Below are positions 26,601 through 37,700 of a stretch of DNA of 64,000 nt, piece after piece (position 1 is the first letter of the stretch; the number at the start of each line of letters is the position of its first letter). The stretch is from positions 8,587,875 to 8,651,874 of the forward strand of contig JABBOT010000010.1 of assembly GCA_016165875.1 (NCBI GenBank). The letters are read 5' to 3'. The position numbers and the translations under genes were made by a program. This DNA comes from Acanthopleura granulata (Eukaryota; Mollusca; Polyplacophora; Chitonida; Chitonidae). The notes under the pieces are model-generated. The model saw nothing but the letters and a program-made list of their open reading frames with translations. It ran no database searches and was not told the origin of the DNA.

Positions 26601-29600
26601 AACAACACATCAAACTTCATTATCCTACACACTCATACAGGTAACAACACATCAAACTTCATTATCCTACACACTCATACAGGTCACAACACATCAAACT
26701 TCATTATCCAACACACCTGTACAGGTCACAACAGAACAAACTTCATTATCCAACACACCTGTACAGGTCACAACAGATCAAACTTCATTATCCAACACAC
26801 CTGTACAGGTCACAACAGATCAAACTTCATTATCCAACACACCTGTACAGGTCACAACAGATCAAACTTCATTATCCAACACACCTGTACAGGTCACAAC
26901 AGATCAAACTTCATTATCCTGCACAACACAACTCTATACAACGAAAAAAACTTTAGCCTACACAAGATGAAAACATACCACTGTCTCAAATATTCATACT
27001 CGCCACAATATGGCTGAAATATTGCCAAGGTGGCATTAATCATTCATTCATTCAAATATTCATGAACCAAAATGTTTATTCATTCTTCTCAAGGGTACCC
27101 AGAGTAGCACAATATTTGATACACCTGATATCCTGTCCCATCAACAACTCACCAAAGTGTGTACTCACCTGTGGGAGGCTCAGGTAACAGTTCCAGTTGT
27201 TCCTCACCCAGGTAACACAGTCCCAGCATGCGGATCAGGTTACGGGACAGGTACTTGGCAGTCAACAGAGGGCCCAGTCGGACGGATAGCCACTTCACAC
27301 TATCTGAAGCCACATCACTGATGTTGGAGTGAGGGTTTTCTGTAGAATGATTACAGTATGCCGATCTGAACTCATCTGTCTCACTTCGGACTAAATTAGT
27401 GTTTAGAAGTGAGGACAGATCGTCAGATTTCTGTCTCAACTTGGAAGCGCTGGAATCAACAGCAGACTCTGGAGTGTAATACTCTGATTTGGACACACTG
27501 AGTTGCTCCCTTTTCTCCTCAGGGACAGCTGACCTATCCTGAACTTCGGCTGAAGAGTCACTATCAGGGTTGAAAGTGGAGGGTTCATCAAAGACAGAGT
27601 ATAGATCACCCTGGCTTTCAGGGAAGTCTACATCACTGTCACCTGTGACATCTGTGTTGTTTCGCGTAAATCCAACGATGCGTGATATGCTGTGGAGGGA
27701 TTCCTTACCAACGCTGCCAACACCGTACTTGAATACTTCTGTGTCTGTACTGGCATCTGGAGTGAGTGAGCTCCGACTTCCACGTGGTCCCGAGCTCTCA
27801 GAAAGACTGTCATCCTGGCTGTGATTTGCTCTTTCCTCATCGCCTGTTTCCCCGCCAATCGACAAATTGTCTGGGAAGTCCTCGTCTGGCTCCGGACTTA
27901 TCTCGAGCTGAGACGATGCCGTGATCATCGATGCATTATTGTCAAGGTCAGAGTCATTATCAGAGTCCGTGGGGTCAGGATCCATGTAGCTGTTCGGAGA
28001 CGGTTCATTTTCAGTTTCACTCTGGTGGTCATCTTCTTGGATTTCTTCATCAGCTATGTCTTGCTCATTTCCCCAGACAAAGTCTTTGTAGCCTGCCACT
28101 GCTTCCACCAGAAGTGTTGAGAAGTTGTTCAAAAACGTCTCCATACCTAGGCGAATGATAATCTGAAGCAAATAAACATGATGGTACAGCTTCATGTGTT
28201 TGGGTGAAGAATTCTCCCCACTTAGCAATGTTGTCAAATATTTCAGAAACTTTTTCTTGCTTTCTTTCGGACCTAATGCTTTGGCCGTGACATTGAAGAG
28301 ATGCCAGGCTGCCTGGACAGAAGTATCAGGATTCTGGAACATCTCCTCTACATAAGGGAGAACCAACTCCAGCTCCTCCGAAGACAGCTTCATGTGAGTC
28401 CTGGATAAAAACCTCTCCAGGGCTGTCACTTTTTCTCGGGCCAGCACCTTGATCCAGCGAACTTTCTCCACAATGAGCATATTGCTGAGCCTCACTTTCT
28501 CTATCTCGAACTCTTTCTGCTGAATGGCATACAAACACTCGTACAGGTCAGGGAAGTGAGCTGGGAAGGGGAACACGTCCACACAGGGATGTAACAGCAG
28601 AGCAGCATTGGGCGGTGGGTAACCCAGATCATTCACAGACTCGTACACGAATAATGGAGTGTTGGAATCTTTAGGCTCCTCAATAGTCTGGCTCTTGTTC
28701 AACTGCAACAGCACACTGGCTGCACAACGCAATGGTCTGAGGATAAAAGACCAGGACTCAGTCAATACAGTAATACAATCATCCTTTCTTGTTGGAAAGC
28801 TGCAAAATTCTGCCTTGCTTCAAGCTATTATTATTCACTGATCAATAAGAAATAGCTTATTCTGAAACACAAACACAACAGCAATCCTAAACATGTAAAT
28901 GTAGTTACAGGCTCCTTGACTTCAACCTAAGCCTTTAATACATGCATATACCTCTAACAAAACATTACCTTTTTTTACCATAATTAAAACTTTTATTATT
29001 CTCGTCAACTCGAAAAAAAAACAAACACAACGTTTCAGCGGGGGATTTCCTCAGTCTTACCTTGGTAAAGAATTAGGATCAGCCTGGTACACTTTACAGA
29101 TGAGCTTGTACCTGTCCAGCAGGCTCCCACAGGGGTTGGACAACCTCAGGGCAGGGGCATAGAACATCTCACACATCATACAGCCTAGGGCCTGCATGTC
29201 ACACCACACCAAATCCTGGTGACCACTAGACCTCTTCATGTTTCCTGTCATCTGAACATAAACTAGTTTTCTGACTAACATGTACAGTACAATGTTTTCC
29301 AACTCTACACTTTGTGTTGTGCCCCGACTTTATTTTTTCCAAAAAATGGCCTGTTATTGGTTTTACATATGAACCATTTATTTTTATTATATCAGTCATA
29401 AAAATTTCTTTCCTTATCTCTTTCCAAATATTGGTGAAAGGTGGGTCCAGATTAACTATTGACTGATAGGTGTACAGCTATAAATTTGCATGTTGTAACA
29501 ATTAAAATATGTGTGTACCTGTTTAACTCAAGTACAACTTTCTGGTAACAGAAAAAAACTTGGAAAAGAGGTGCCCCAGTGAAATGTATTTAAAATTGTA

Positions 29601-32600
29601 TGTGAAATCCTTTCCAACACCATAACACACTGTGTCCCAAACAAACCTGTAGGGTGGAGGAGGGTGGTAGGCACTGCATTGTTCTCACAGAGAAGCCGTA
29701 GAGAGACTCAAGATGTTCCAGTGCTGCCAGGGGATTGTAATCATGGGGTAAACGGATAGGGGAGTGCTCCGGCCGAGGCAAGGACGACAACTCTGCACCA
29801 GAGTTGCTTGACAACCTGTAACCAAGTTGTTAACATTATACATTCTGTTCAGATACAATTTCTAACATCCACACTGACTCAAGTTGAGACAAAGTTACAG
29901 TGCTTTTTTGTCAAAAAAAAACAAACAGGTGTAGAAAGTGCTTGTTACTGATAAGCTGTGTATAGCAGTCAAATACCAGCACAGTGAACATACCTTGTGC
30001 GTGGGAAATCTGTTTCGGTGTAAAACCTATTCTCTCCTGGTACCTGAAATGAACATTTGATTGTGATTATGAACTGTACATGGACATGTATGCCATTTCA
30101 ACAAAAAAGTCTAAGTTTAAACAATAATGACCTGGCTTAACATACAGATCACCGACACACCAATAAGTTAGTACAGAATGTTAACAAGTACAAACTCCAT
30201 GCAAATAACTCAAACATAACACGTGTTAACCACTGCACAGAAACAGAGGTGCTTCAACAATAATGCTGGGCATGCAGTCGGGCAGCAATACAAGAACGTA
30301 GCTGTTATGGATTAACCACTGACTTCAATGAGGGCAGTCACCTGTACACATGAACATGTTACCTCTCTTGATAGTTTGCCACTTTGTTGGAAATGTACTG
30401 TAAAGGAGTCCAGTGTATACCTCTGACTGACATGTGCTTATGATGAACACCAAGTTTATGTGCACAAAGGCACAACTGATAAATTGCAGCCACCAAAATG
30501 TAATAAATGTTCATACACAGAAGTGCCTTGAACATATTTATCCCAAAGTTATTACAATTTGCTATTTTCAAGTTACATCACTGTGGCAACAGAGACATAT
30601 CGCAGTGAATGGATGACGTTGCAGCTTAACATCACAATAAGTCTACCTGTCTATCTTAATACCATGGCAGTATTTGTGTTTTATAGATAAATCTACCCAG
30701 AGAATATCATTATTTTTACACTCTTTGAAATTCAAACCACCACAGAGTTAGATGATTAAATTAATGATTTTTTTAGTTAGCTTTCTATATTCTACATGCC
30801 ATTATAATCTGGAAATTGACCCAACTGTGCCTTAATGCCACAGCATCTAATCATATAAAGGATGTTACTGTGTTGACAGAATATTGTATTTCAAATTGTG
30901 CACTAGTTATGGTAATATATTACAAGTGTTAAAGAAAATCATTACATCCTCAGAATTTATGAAGAAAACTAGAAAAGAGAGCAGTACCTGCAGCAATGAC
31001 ATGGCATGTTGTACCTCTGACAGGGTGCACTCCGGGGTCACACTTGCACCCGCTTCTATATCATCAAAATGCACAGTCTACAGACAGCAGTTAATAGAGG
31101 CCAAAGAGACAACAGTCAAGAAGACAGGTATAAGAGCGCAGAAAACATGCCAGGTAATGAATCTGTGAACTCATTTGTCAATCTTTTCAACACCCGAATA
31201 AGATGCTTTAGACTCAATTATGAAACTTAAAGACAGTTATACAAATATAGTTATCAAATACGGTACACTTTTAGCGCACGAAATCACTTTCTGACTCCCA
31301 CAGCTTCTTACAGTATTATCAGAAAGATGGTTTTCTCTGAAAGGTCAAACAATACATCATCAGAACATGCGACAAGATTGACAAATTTGGGTACTACTCA
31401 TGCAGACACAGAATGTGAGCAGTTATGTTTTAAGCAAATCACACAGCCTAGTACTTGTGCAATCCACTAAACTGCTTGACAGTGTTGCAAGAAATCATGG
31501 TTTATACAAGGTTAAATGTGTTATTCTTTCTCTCTTCCTCCGCTGAAGAACACACATCATATCTTCAGAGCCATTAACACTTTCAACTTTGACTCCAAAT
31601 TGTCAAATTTAAATCTGAATTTCCAAAACAGGCATTTTGGCAGAAAACCAGAGAAACAAAAAGAAGAAAATCCTTCATAAAGGATCAATTTGAAACACAA
31701 AATATGACCATTTTAACCAGATAAAAGTTAACAACAATAAAACTTAAAATAATAAATATTTTTGATAACTACAATTTCAGAGAGCTAGGGCATTGGGGGA
31801 GAGAGAGAGAGAAAGGAAGCTACTAAAAGTCTAATTTTCTTAATACATGTACTATGTTTCTGGTGCTGTCTTAATTTTTCTATATATTTTTACACACCAG
31901 TTGTTAATGACAATAAAACTAAAGAAGAAACAGAAATTAGTACACAACAATTCATACAACAAAGCAGACTAAAGCGGTAGTGATAAGTATGTCCATAATA
32001 CAAACATATTCCTAGCAGAAAATCAGGTGTTTGTTTGCTTTATCAAGACTAAATGAGCATAGCGTATAATAGGGTTGTGAAGAAATTACAGTGTTTATTG
32101 TTATAAAATATGACACCGAAGGCTTAGACAAAACATGAAGCACTGGTAGCAGAAACATCCAGTTAACATACAACACATTTACAGGTAAAGTGCTAGAAGC
32201 TTAAGCTTAACAGGGTTACAAAGGTTCATCATCCATGTGCTACATGGAAATCTCACTTTTGACACGTTAATCCATTACTAAATCATCTAACAATAAAGGT
32301 CAGATGCTCATTATTAAAGGGAGATAACACCATGACTAACCTTATGACGTGTCTGAGCCTTGGGGGAGACTTTAGGTGGGATACATGGGTACTGACTGGG
32401 GAGAGTGTTGCGGTAAGGATGGGGCTGTTCAAACAGCTGGACCACCCCATGGTTTGTCACATTAGTGTGCTGATCTGCCAGGTGAAGGTACACGTTCTTG
32501 GATTTTACTGCTGCATGCGAACTCAGCTGAAAAAAAGGTGAACATCTGATTATGAAAACATTTTCAAGACAAAGGTACTTAGCTGTTAACAAAAGTTAAT

Positions 32601-35600
32601 ATCCTATAATGCAAAATTACAGGTTTTGATAAAATGAAAAATGCTGCATAAACTTTAATGTAGTTTGTTGAAAGCTGATCTTTGCCTTTTGAAGTGAGAT
32701 TGCCACCATTAAAATAGCAGCATAACTCAAAGTATTTCAAAGAATTATGCTCACTAAATGGTAAATTTTACCTCAATGTGCTAAGTCTATTATTTTCACT
32801 TGAGGGTTACCTGACAGCCAAAGGTAACGTCTACCCAGTGATGGAGCCTAAAGCTGATGTGGCCACTCTCTAACATTACACACTGACAGAGATGTTACCT
32901 GATAGCCAAAGTTAACGTCCATCCACTGACGTAGCCTACAGCTGAGGTGATCACTCTTTTCAACATTACACACTGACAGAGGGGTTACCTGAGAGCCAAA
33001 GGTAACATCTATCCACTGACGTGACCAACAGCTGATGTCACCACTCTCTAACATTACACACTGACATAGGGGTTACCCGATAGCCAAAGGTAATGTCTAT
33101 CCACGGATGTAGTCTATAGCTGATGTCATCACCCTCTAACATTACACACTGACAGAGAGGTTACCTTATAGCCAAAGGTAACTTCTATCCACTGACATAG
33201 CCTACAGCTGATGTGATCACTCTATAACATTACACACTGACACAGGGGTTACCTGAGAGCCAAAGGTAACATTTATCCACTGATGTGGCCTACAGCTGAT
33301 GTCACCACTCTCTAACATTACACACTGACAGAGGGGTTACGTGACAGCCAAAGGTGAGGTTTACCCACTGATGTAACCTACAGCTGAGGTGGTCACTCTT
33401 TTTAACATTACACACTGACAGACAGGTTACCTGAGAGCCAAAGGTAACGTCTATCCACTGATGTGGCCTACAGCTGATGTGACCACTCTCTAACATTACA
33501 CACTCACAGAGGGGTTACCTGATAGCCAAAGGTAAGGTCTATCCACTGATGTAACCTGCAGCTGATGTGGTCACTCTCTAACACAGCCAGGTGTTTCTCC
33601 ACAAAGTCCTGGGGTGAGTAACACCACTGAGGGACCTCTAGGTCAGGGAGGTCATCGTGGATAGTAGTGAACACGGTGGGGTCAGTGAAGAACTCGGGGA
33701 TACACTCATCCGGGGTCCAGTCCTGTAACCTCTGCATGGTGCTAGGGTACTCATTAGGCACCCACTTAGTTCGCACGTGAGCACACAGAATATTTTTGGG
33801 CGTGATTCTGGCTTTGTACACGTAGTAAGTAATATCAGAGAGGACATCAGATATATGGTGTGGGGTTTGAGTGAGTGTAGGCTCCACAAAGGAACTGCCC
33901 AGAAGAGGCATGCTTTCATACATGATATCCAGCTGCCTGTCGCCTTTGTTGATGCGATACTTGGACATGGAGAGGTCTCTGTAGCCTCCGTCTGGGTGGG
34001 AGAAGTCCATCACCCAGGGCAACACAGGGTGGTTATTTGGGTCATTCATCCTCCGTCCAGCCAAATAGTTGAGAATCATTAAATAACGGAAGTTTGATAT
34101 ACGCCTATGTACCCAATCATCAACAAGGGTTGGCAAGTCAGTTTTCTTATAGGTGGCATAAATGTTTTGACTTAAAAATTGCCTGGCGTCAGCAAGTGAT
34201 GATGCAGCTTTTGATGAAACCGAATTAGTTTGCCAGGGAGAAACTTGTGTATCTTTGACCTTAGAAGATTTTGGGTCTTCCTTTGTGTTCTGACTGTCTT
34301 CGCTTTCTGACTTGTTCTCAGTTTCACATTCTTCCAATTCCTTGGTGATGTCGCTAAATCTAGGTGTGGAGATGTAAACCCAGAGTTTACTGTCTATAAG
34401 CAAATTCCGTAAGCTCAGGTCCCCTGCACGCAATCCTCTCTCATGAAGACGTCGTAATGTCTGCAGAATCTGGTACAATACAAACAGCACTTTAGCATGT
34501 GAGGTAGCAAACAGTGCTGGACTAAAATGAACAATGTCTTGAACAGAGTGTTGAATGTAAGGTTGAAGAACAAAGAAGAACTGACTAGTCTCGAAGAGCG
34601 CCAGCACTGGGACAACATTAAACATTTCTGTTGTGTCTCCGTGGCCTGTGAAGGGACGATTGTCTTCAGAGTTGAGATTATCCAAATCATGGTAAGCTAA
34701 AGGCTGAAGACGATTAATCCACTGACGAATCACCTCTGTAAACTGCAACAACAACAGCATAAAGGCAGTGAAAAATATAAACATCCCTACTTTGTAAATC
34801 TTTATTCAAATAACAAGTTCAAAAATTACTCTAATCAGCATTTCATCAGGGCCATTTTTGACCCAATATCAGCTTTACTGTATTCTCTGCAGTTCACAAA
34901 TGAACGACTGGTTTCTATGCCAGCCTAGGTATTTGGAAGACTAAACCAAAAAGACTTACATGAACATTAGTCCTATACAATATGACTCAATGTGACTGTC
35001 AGAACAGCCAGACCAGAGAGTCATATTGTATAGGACTACACGTCCATGGCCTAAATGGAGATTGTGCAATTATACTCACCTTCTCTTCTGCTTTCCTTTC
35101 TGGTCTTGGGGTGGCATGTGAGTATTTAGTTGTGGCCTCTTGCCATATGTTAGAGTAGTTCTCCCTGGAGATGTGGGCCATTAACTCTGTAAAACTCAAC
35201 TTAGGATTCAGGTTGCAAAGTGGCCCTTCAGATAAACTGAAAATAAAATCAAAATGTATTCAAAGTGTTCAAAGTATTATTAAGCATAAATACAGTATAC
35301 TTAAATTCAATTGTAACAATGTAGATTAAAACAGTACACCTAAATGAGATTTACTAAGATATTCAGATTTAATGCCTGTCCTATATGTCTTTCAATATTT
35401 ATAACCTCACTTTTGCATATGTTAAAATGACATGCTTATACAAGTTCACTGTTGTTTAACAGTGCTGTTCTTAAGAATAATTATTTATTTGAAATTATTA
35501 TATCAGCATAAATGATATCATTCAATATTATTAACACAAGTAAATTAACAATAATGATACCAGGTAATGTTAAACTTTAGAGACCAGGTTAGAGTTATGT

Positions 35601-37700
35601 ACATCAATGATCCAGTACCCATGGATTAATCTTTCTGACTTTGGGATGCATTTGATGGTGACTCTGCGCCATGGCCTGGGGAGGGTCACGAGGGACGGGG
35701 CCAGGAGCTGCTCACAGTGAGATTTGTCCAGATCTTTAGGAAACAGTCCAAATCCACCCTGAACTGCATGTCGTAGCCACTCCTCCTGAACCTATATAAA
35801 CAGATAGCTACATATATATGTATATGTGCATTCTATAATCAAAAATGCTAAAAGTCACCTTAGATTGTCAATGAAATAAACAGTTGATGACATTTTTTGT
35901 ACACAGTAAGCCTGTGCATTGTGTAAAAGCATAACTGTTCTATTGAGTATAGTGTAGCATTACATGACTTGTGACAGAATGGCGCCAGCAAGACATTTAC
36001 TACCTAACAGTCCCACTATCACTGTAGAATATATGCAATCTCCAACGTTAATTAACCCAACCAAACTTCTTCTATTTCCATTATTAAATTGACAGCGAGA
36101 CTGAGATAATCATATGATTCAGATTTACAAAAATATGCTTATATACATCATTAGCACTGTCTTACATACATGTACATGTATATCCATCATATTCCTTTGT
36201 CCAACATGATCTTTTCCTGTATGCATATTTAATATACTGACAGGTATTGCATCCTGACATCAGATCGAAGATAGCCGCATTCGTGGTGGCCCTGTGGCGA
36301 CAACTTGATCGCTGGAGTACTCCTTCCCTCCGTTCCCCTGGATCTCCAAAACTACATATCCTTTTCATGTCACACTGAATGGGGTTCCATGATAATTTGC
36401 CGTCTCGTTGGCATATAATATAGGCATAGATGATCAAGTGTTCATACTCTAAAACAGCCACAAATCTCTTTTTCACTTCTCACCTCTTTGTCAACACAGA
36501 TAACCAAGGCATGACCCAATTCCCAAGTCTTGTTATGCAAAGCCATATGTGATGCGTGGGGTCAATGGCATGGCCCATTACCTGATGAAATAAACACTAA
36601 TCAGAGCTGTCAGTAATCTCATCAAGTGTATTTTCCTGTGAACCATTAAGCAACAGAGAACGCAGTAAATGAAATTTTGCATAAAACTGAGGTTATTAAC
36701 ATTAAACTGAAGCAAGTTGAATTTGTTTAATACTGAAACAGTCTGATGCCTTATGTGTATCGTTAACGGCATACCGCACCCATCCATTATTACTGGTCTC
36801 TGTATAGCTTTGATCCTCTGCTTCACACTGGCTAGTCTCATGTTTTATACCAGAAAAAACACGATCTGAGAAGTGGTCATATCCTGATTATCTCTGTTGA
36901 GAAGTGAAAAGGAGATTTGTGGCCATTTTGGAGTATCAATGCTTGACCATCTATGCATATATTATATACCAGCCTGAAGGCAAATTATCAAGGAATACTG
37001 CCTTGTCAATGTTATGTGCAAAAGATATGTAGTTTTGGAGACCGAGGTGATAGAAGGGAGGGAGTACCCCAGCGACCAAGTCATCGCCGCAGAACCACCA
37101 CTTCTACGGGTGAAATCAGTCTGACGTCTGCATGCAATACCTGTCAGTGTAGCTTACAGGCTAGAGATCTAGTGTGAGACACATCGCGATTAACAGTTGG
37201 AACCTCGGCAAAGCACTCTACCGTCCTCTAACTGGTCAAATCCTTGTCACAAAATCCCCCCTTCCCATCGCCACACATAAATTTCTGAATCTTTCCGCTT
37301 TTCATATTGTTGCAGTGTTTGAATATTTTGCATGATGTAAACATTAACATCTAAGGACAGTGGCTGTGGCGGTGTTCCAAATTAAATATAAATGGTAAAA
37401 GAGAGGTTTTGGAAAGAGAACCATTCAACACATTTTCCAAAACATCATACCTCATTGCCCCACCCAGAAATAATTAGACGCAGAGGACGTTTCAGCGTCC
37501 ACTCCACAGAGAATGTCTTGTCAAATCGAAGCTGTACAGTGGCAAAAAAAAATGACGATCTGCTGACTTACCAGACAGACAAGGCGATCCTCTGACAAAG
37601 CCTTGACGTGTTGCGGCGGGAGGTTGAAGCGCTCCAGCACAACGCTCATGGAATCCATCCTCATGAGCTTATCGTCCGCCTGACCCGCTAATCTTTTCAT
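12132..37700 (-). CDS. WDR81: WDR81, BEACH and WD40 endosomal regulator, complete gene (27 exons)
   Basis: Exons, 5' to 3': 37700-37572, 35791-35619, 35236-35080, 34742-33519, 32526-32341, 31077-30988, 30043-29994, 29815-29647, 29251-29061, 28736-27169, 26428-26289, 25461-25342, 24912-24609, 23913-23737, 23157-23040, 22165-22050, 21261-21078, 20645-20575, 20143-20084, 19186-19066, 18332-18230, 17331-17201, 16641-16580, 14934-14795, 14456-14357, 13027-12927, 12260-12132. They total 6114 nt with continuous phase, giving 2037 residues (human about 1940). ATG at 37700 follows an in-frame TAA, so this start is favoured. Landmarks recalled from WDR81: [14 protein letters not shown] and [14 protein letters not shown] (BEACH region, about residues 355-620), [41 protein letters not shown] and [18 protein letters not shown]. 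In vertebrates WDR81 works with WDR91 to restrain endosomal PI3P synthesis and promote early-to-late endosome maturation. Exon 2's donor (GTACTG) is weak. Confidence 0.95.
12415..12480 (+). mobile_element. Dispersed repeat fragment (CACAATATGG family)
   Basis: The fragment reads CCCACAATATGGTTGAGATA, then CTGGCGACATAGCATTAAGC and ATCATCATTCCTTC. A second copy of the same family lies at 27000-27055. I recall closely similar 3' tails of short interspersed repeats in gastropod and bivalve DNA. It lies in WDR81 intron 26. Confidence 0.55.
14922..16560 (-). repeat. Minisatellite spanning WDR81 exon 24 acceptor (29-bp unit, about 50 copies)
   Basis: On the minus strand exon 24 starts with acceptor TTACAG followed by GGCTGATCCGATGTGTGACG. 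The array repeats GTTTGTTACAGGGCTGA then CTCAGTGTGTTG, and some units are closer (GGCTGATCTGATGTGTTGG). Each unit therefore holds about 12 nt of intron end with AG plus about 17 nt of exon start. It fills nearly the whole intron between exons 23 and 24. A block from about 15202 recurs from 15660, a 458-bp higher-order duplication that also copies the 15441 region to 15899. Confidence 0.93.
17466..17873. repeat. Tandem repeat, 68-bp unit, six copies
   Basis: Units start at about 17466, 17534, 17602, 17670, 17738 and 17806 with GTTTATGCCACAGATA, and contain AGGTAAAACAACCATGTCAA and CTACTACATACATGTA. The copies are nearly identical. The array lies in WDR81 intron 21, about 130 bp from exon 22, and I see no exon sequence in the unit. 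Confidence 0.95.
17990..18222 (+). mobile_element. SINE in WDR81 intron 21, abutting the exon 21 donor
   Basis: This plus-strand SINE lies antisense to WDR81. It includes AGCCTCCCACCAATGCGGTC, GCTGTGAGTGCAAGCCCAGC (decayed B box), GCAACCTGCGGATGGTCGTG, TTTCCTCCCACCATAATGC, ATATTCTTGGGTACAACG and an ATAAATAAATAAAT tail. The tail ends at the 9-nt donor GTAAGATCT of exon 21 (18229-18221 on the minus strand). Confidence 0.85.
19540..19650. repeat. Short tandem array, about 28-bp unit, four copies
   Basis: Variants of GATCATTTTACCACTACCTG followed by TACATGAG recur four times in WDR81 intron 19. No exon sequence is included. Confidence 0.85.
20720..20780 (+). mobile_element. SINE tail fragment
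   Basis: The run GATTCTTGAGCACGGCAAAA, AACACCAATCAAATAAG and GAAATAAAT matches the 3' end of the SINE at 45.1-45.4 kb. Only the tail is recognisable. It lies in WDR81 intron 17. Confidence 0.6.
21675..22140 (-). repeat. Repeat spanning WDR81 exon 16 donor (117-bp unit, four copies)
   Basis: Donor sequence GTAAGACAT occurs at minus-strand positions starting 22049, 21932, 21815 and 21698, exactly 117 bp apart. The first is the real end of exon 16 ([12 protein letters not shown] then G). The following three copies repeat about 70 nt of the exon (coding [20 protein letters not shown]) plus about 45 nt of intron. Because 117 is a multiple of three, the copies also form a long spurious reverse open frame. 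Confidence 0.96.
26418..26920 (-). repeat. Minisatellite spanning WDR81 exon 11 acceptor (42-bp unit, about 12 copies)
   Basis: On the minus strand exon 11 begins after TTGTTACAG with GTGTGTCTTC. The array upstream repeats a 42-bp unit; in the five distal copies the junction reads CCTGTACAGGTGTGTTGG, reproducing the acceptor and the first six exon bases, while the six or so proximal copies read CTGTATGAGTGTGTAGG. The rest of the unit is ATAATGAAGTTTGATGTGTT. As 42 is divisible by three, the plus strand shows a spurious open frame with a 14-residue repeat. Confidence 0.9.
27000..27058 (+). mobile_element. Dispersed repeat fragment (CACAATATGG family)
   Basis: The fragment reads CGCCACAATATGGCTGAAAT, ATTGCCAAGGTGGCATTAAT and CATTCATTCATTC. 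It is a second copy of the family at 12415-12480 and ends in a short CATT microsatellite, as short interspersed repeats often do. It lies in WDR81 intron 10. Confidence 0.6.
27169..28736 (-). CDS. WDR81: WDR81 exon 10: central helical and acidic linker region
   Basis: This 1568-nt exon covers about residues 790-1312. The first half ([80 protein letters not shown]) matches the human helical region (compare [20 protein letters not shown] and [20 protein letters not shown]). The second half is a long, poorly conserved acidic and Ser-rich stretch ([19 protein letters not shown] and similar), probably disordered. The end, [20 protein letters not shown], is conserved again. Confidence 0.95.
31090..32330. 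other. WDR81 intron 5, nothing recognised
   Basis: This 1.26-kb intron is AT-rich, with a GAGAGAGAGAGA run near 31800. No exon, RNA gene or transposon was recognised. Confidence 0.5.
32805..33590 (-). repeat. Minisatellite spanning WDR81 exon 4 donor (88-bp unit, nine donor copies)
   Basis: Donor-like GTAACC (one copy GTAACG, one GTAACA, one GTAAGG) recurs on the minus strand from 33518 down to 32810 at steps of 88 bp (one step of 90). Each copy is preceded by about 63 nt homologous to the end of exon 4 (coding [25 protein letters not shown] peptides) and followed by about 25 nt of intron (CCTCTGTCAGTGTGTAATGT). Only the first copy joins in frame to exon 5, giving [15 protein letters not shown]. 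Confidence 0.95.
33519..34742 (-). CDS. WDR81: WDR81 exon 4: N-terminal lobe and BEACH core
   Basis: This 1224-nt exon is phase 0 at both ends and encodes about residues 154-561. It contains [20 protein letters not shown] and [19 protein letters not shown], a kinase-like helical segment also seen in human WDR81. An acidic, low-complexity insert ([25 protein letters not shown]) follows, then the BEACH core [62 protein letters not shown]. It ends WIDLTFGYQ just before a GTAACC donor. Its last 63 nt are the source sequence of the 88-bp array downstream. Confidence 0.95.
34968..35038. repeat. Perfect 21-bp inverted repeat with 29-nt loop in WDR81 intron 3
   Basis: The left arm 34968-34988 (TAGTCCTATACAATATGACT plus C) and right arm 35018-35038 are exact reverse complements. 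Imperfect pairing extends outward for about 10 more positions (CATGAACAT opposite ACGTCCATG). The hairpin begins about 40 nt past the exon 3 donor. It could be a transposon remnant or a miRNA-like hairpin. Confidence 0.9.
36205..36480 (-). mobile_element. Non-autonomous inverted-repeat element, copy 2
   Basis: The plus strand shows TATGCATATTTAATATACTG then ACAGGTATTGCATCCTGAC, the same terminal sequence as copy 1. The minus strand shows GAGATTTGTGGCTGTTTTAG and TTTTGGAGATCCAGGGGAAC. It lies in WDR81 intron 1, inverted relative to copy 3. Confidence 0.65.
36895..37175 (+). mobile_element. Non-autonomous inverted-repeat element, copy 3
   Basis: It contains GGAGATTTGTGGCCATTTTG, GAAGGCAAATTATCAAGGAA, TTTTGGAGACCGAGGTGATA and a right end GCATGCAATACCTGTCAGTG matching the family termini. 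With copy 2 it forms an inverted pair about 0.4 kb apart in WDR81 intron 1, which could fold back in the pre-mRNA. Confidence 0.65.

Noticed and set aside
26467..26970. Plus-strand open frame of 167 codons with a 14-residue repeat ([14 protein letters not shown])
   Set aside because: It is produced by the 42-bp intronic array at the WDR81 exon 11 acceptor; 42 is divisible by three, so any stop-free unit stays open.
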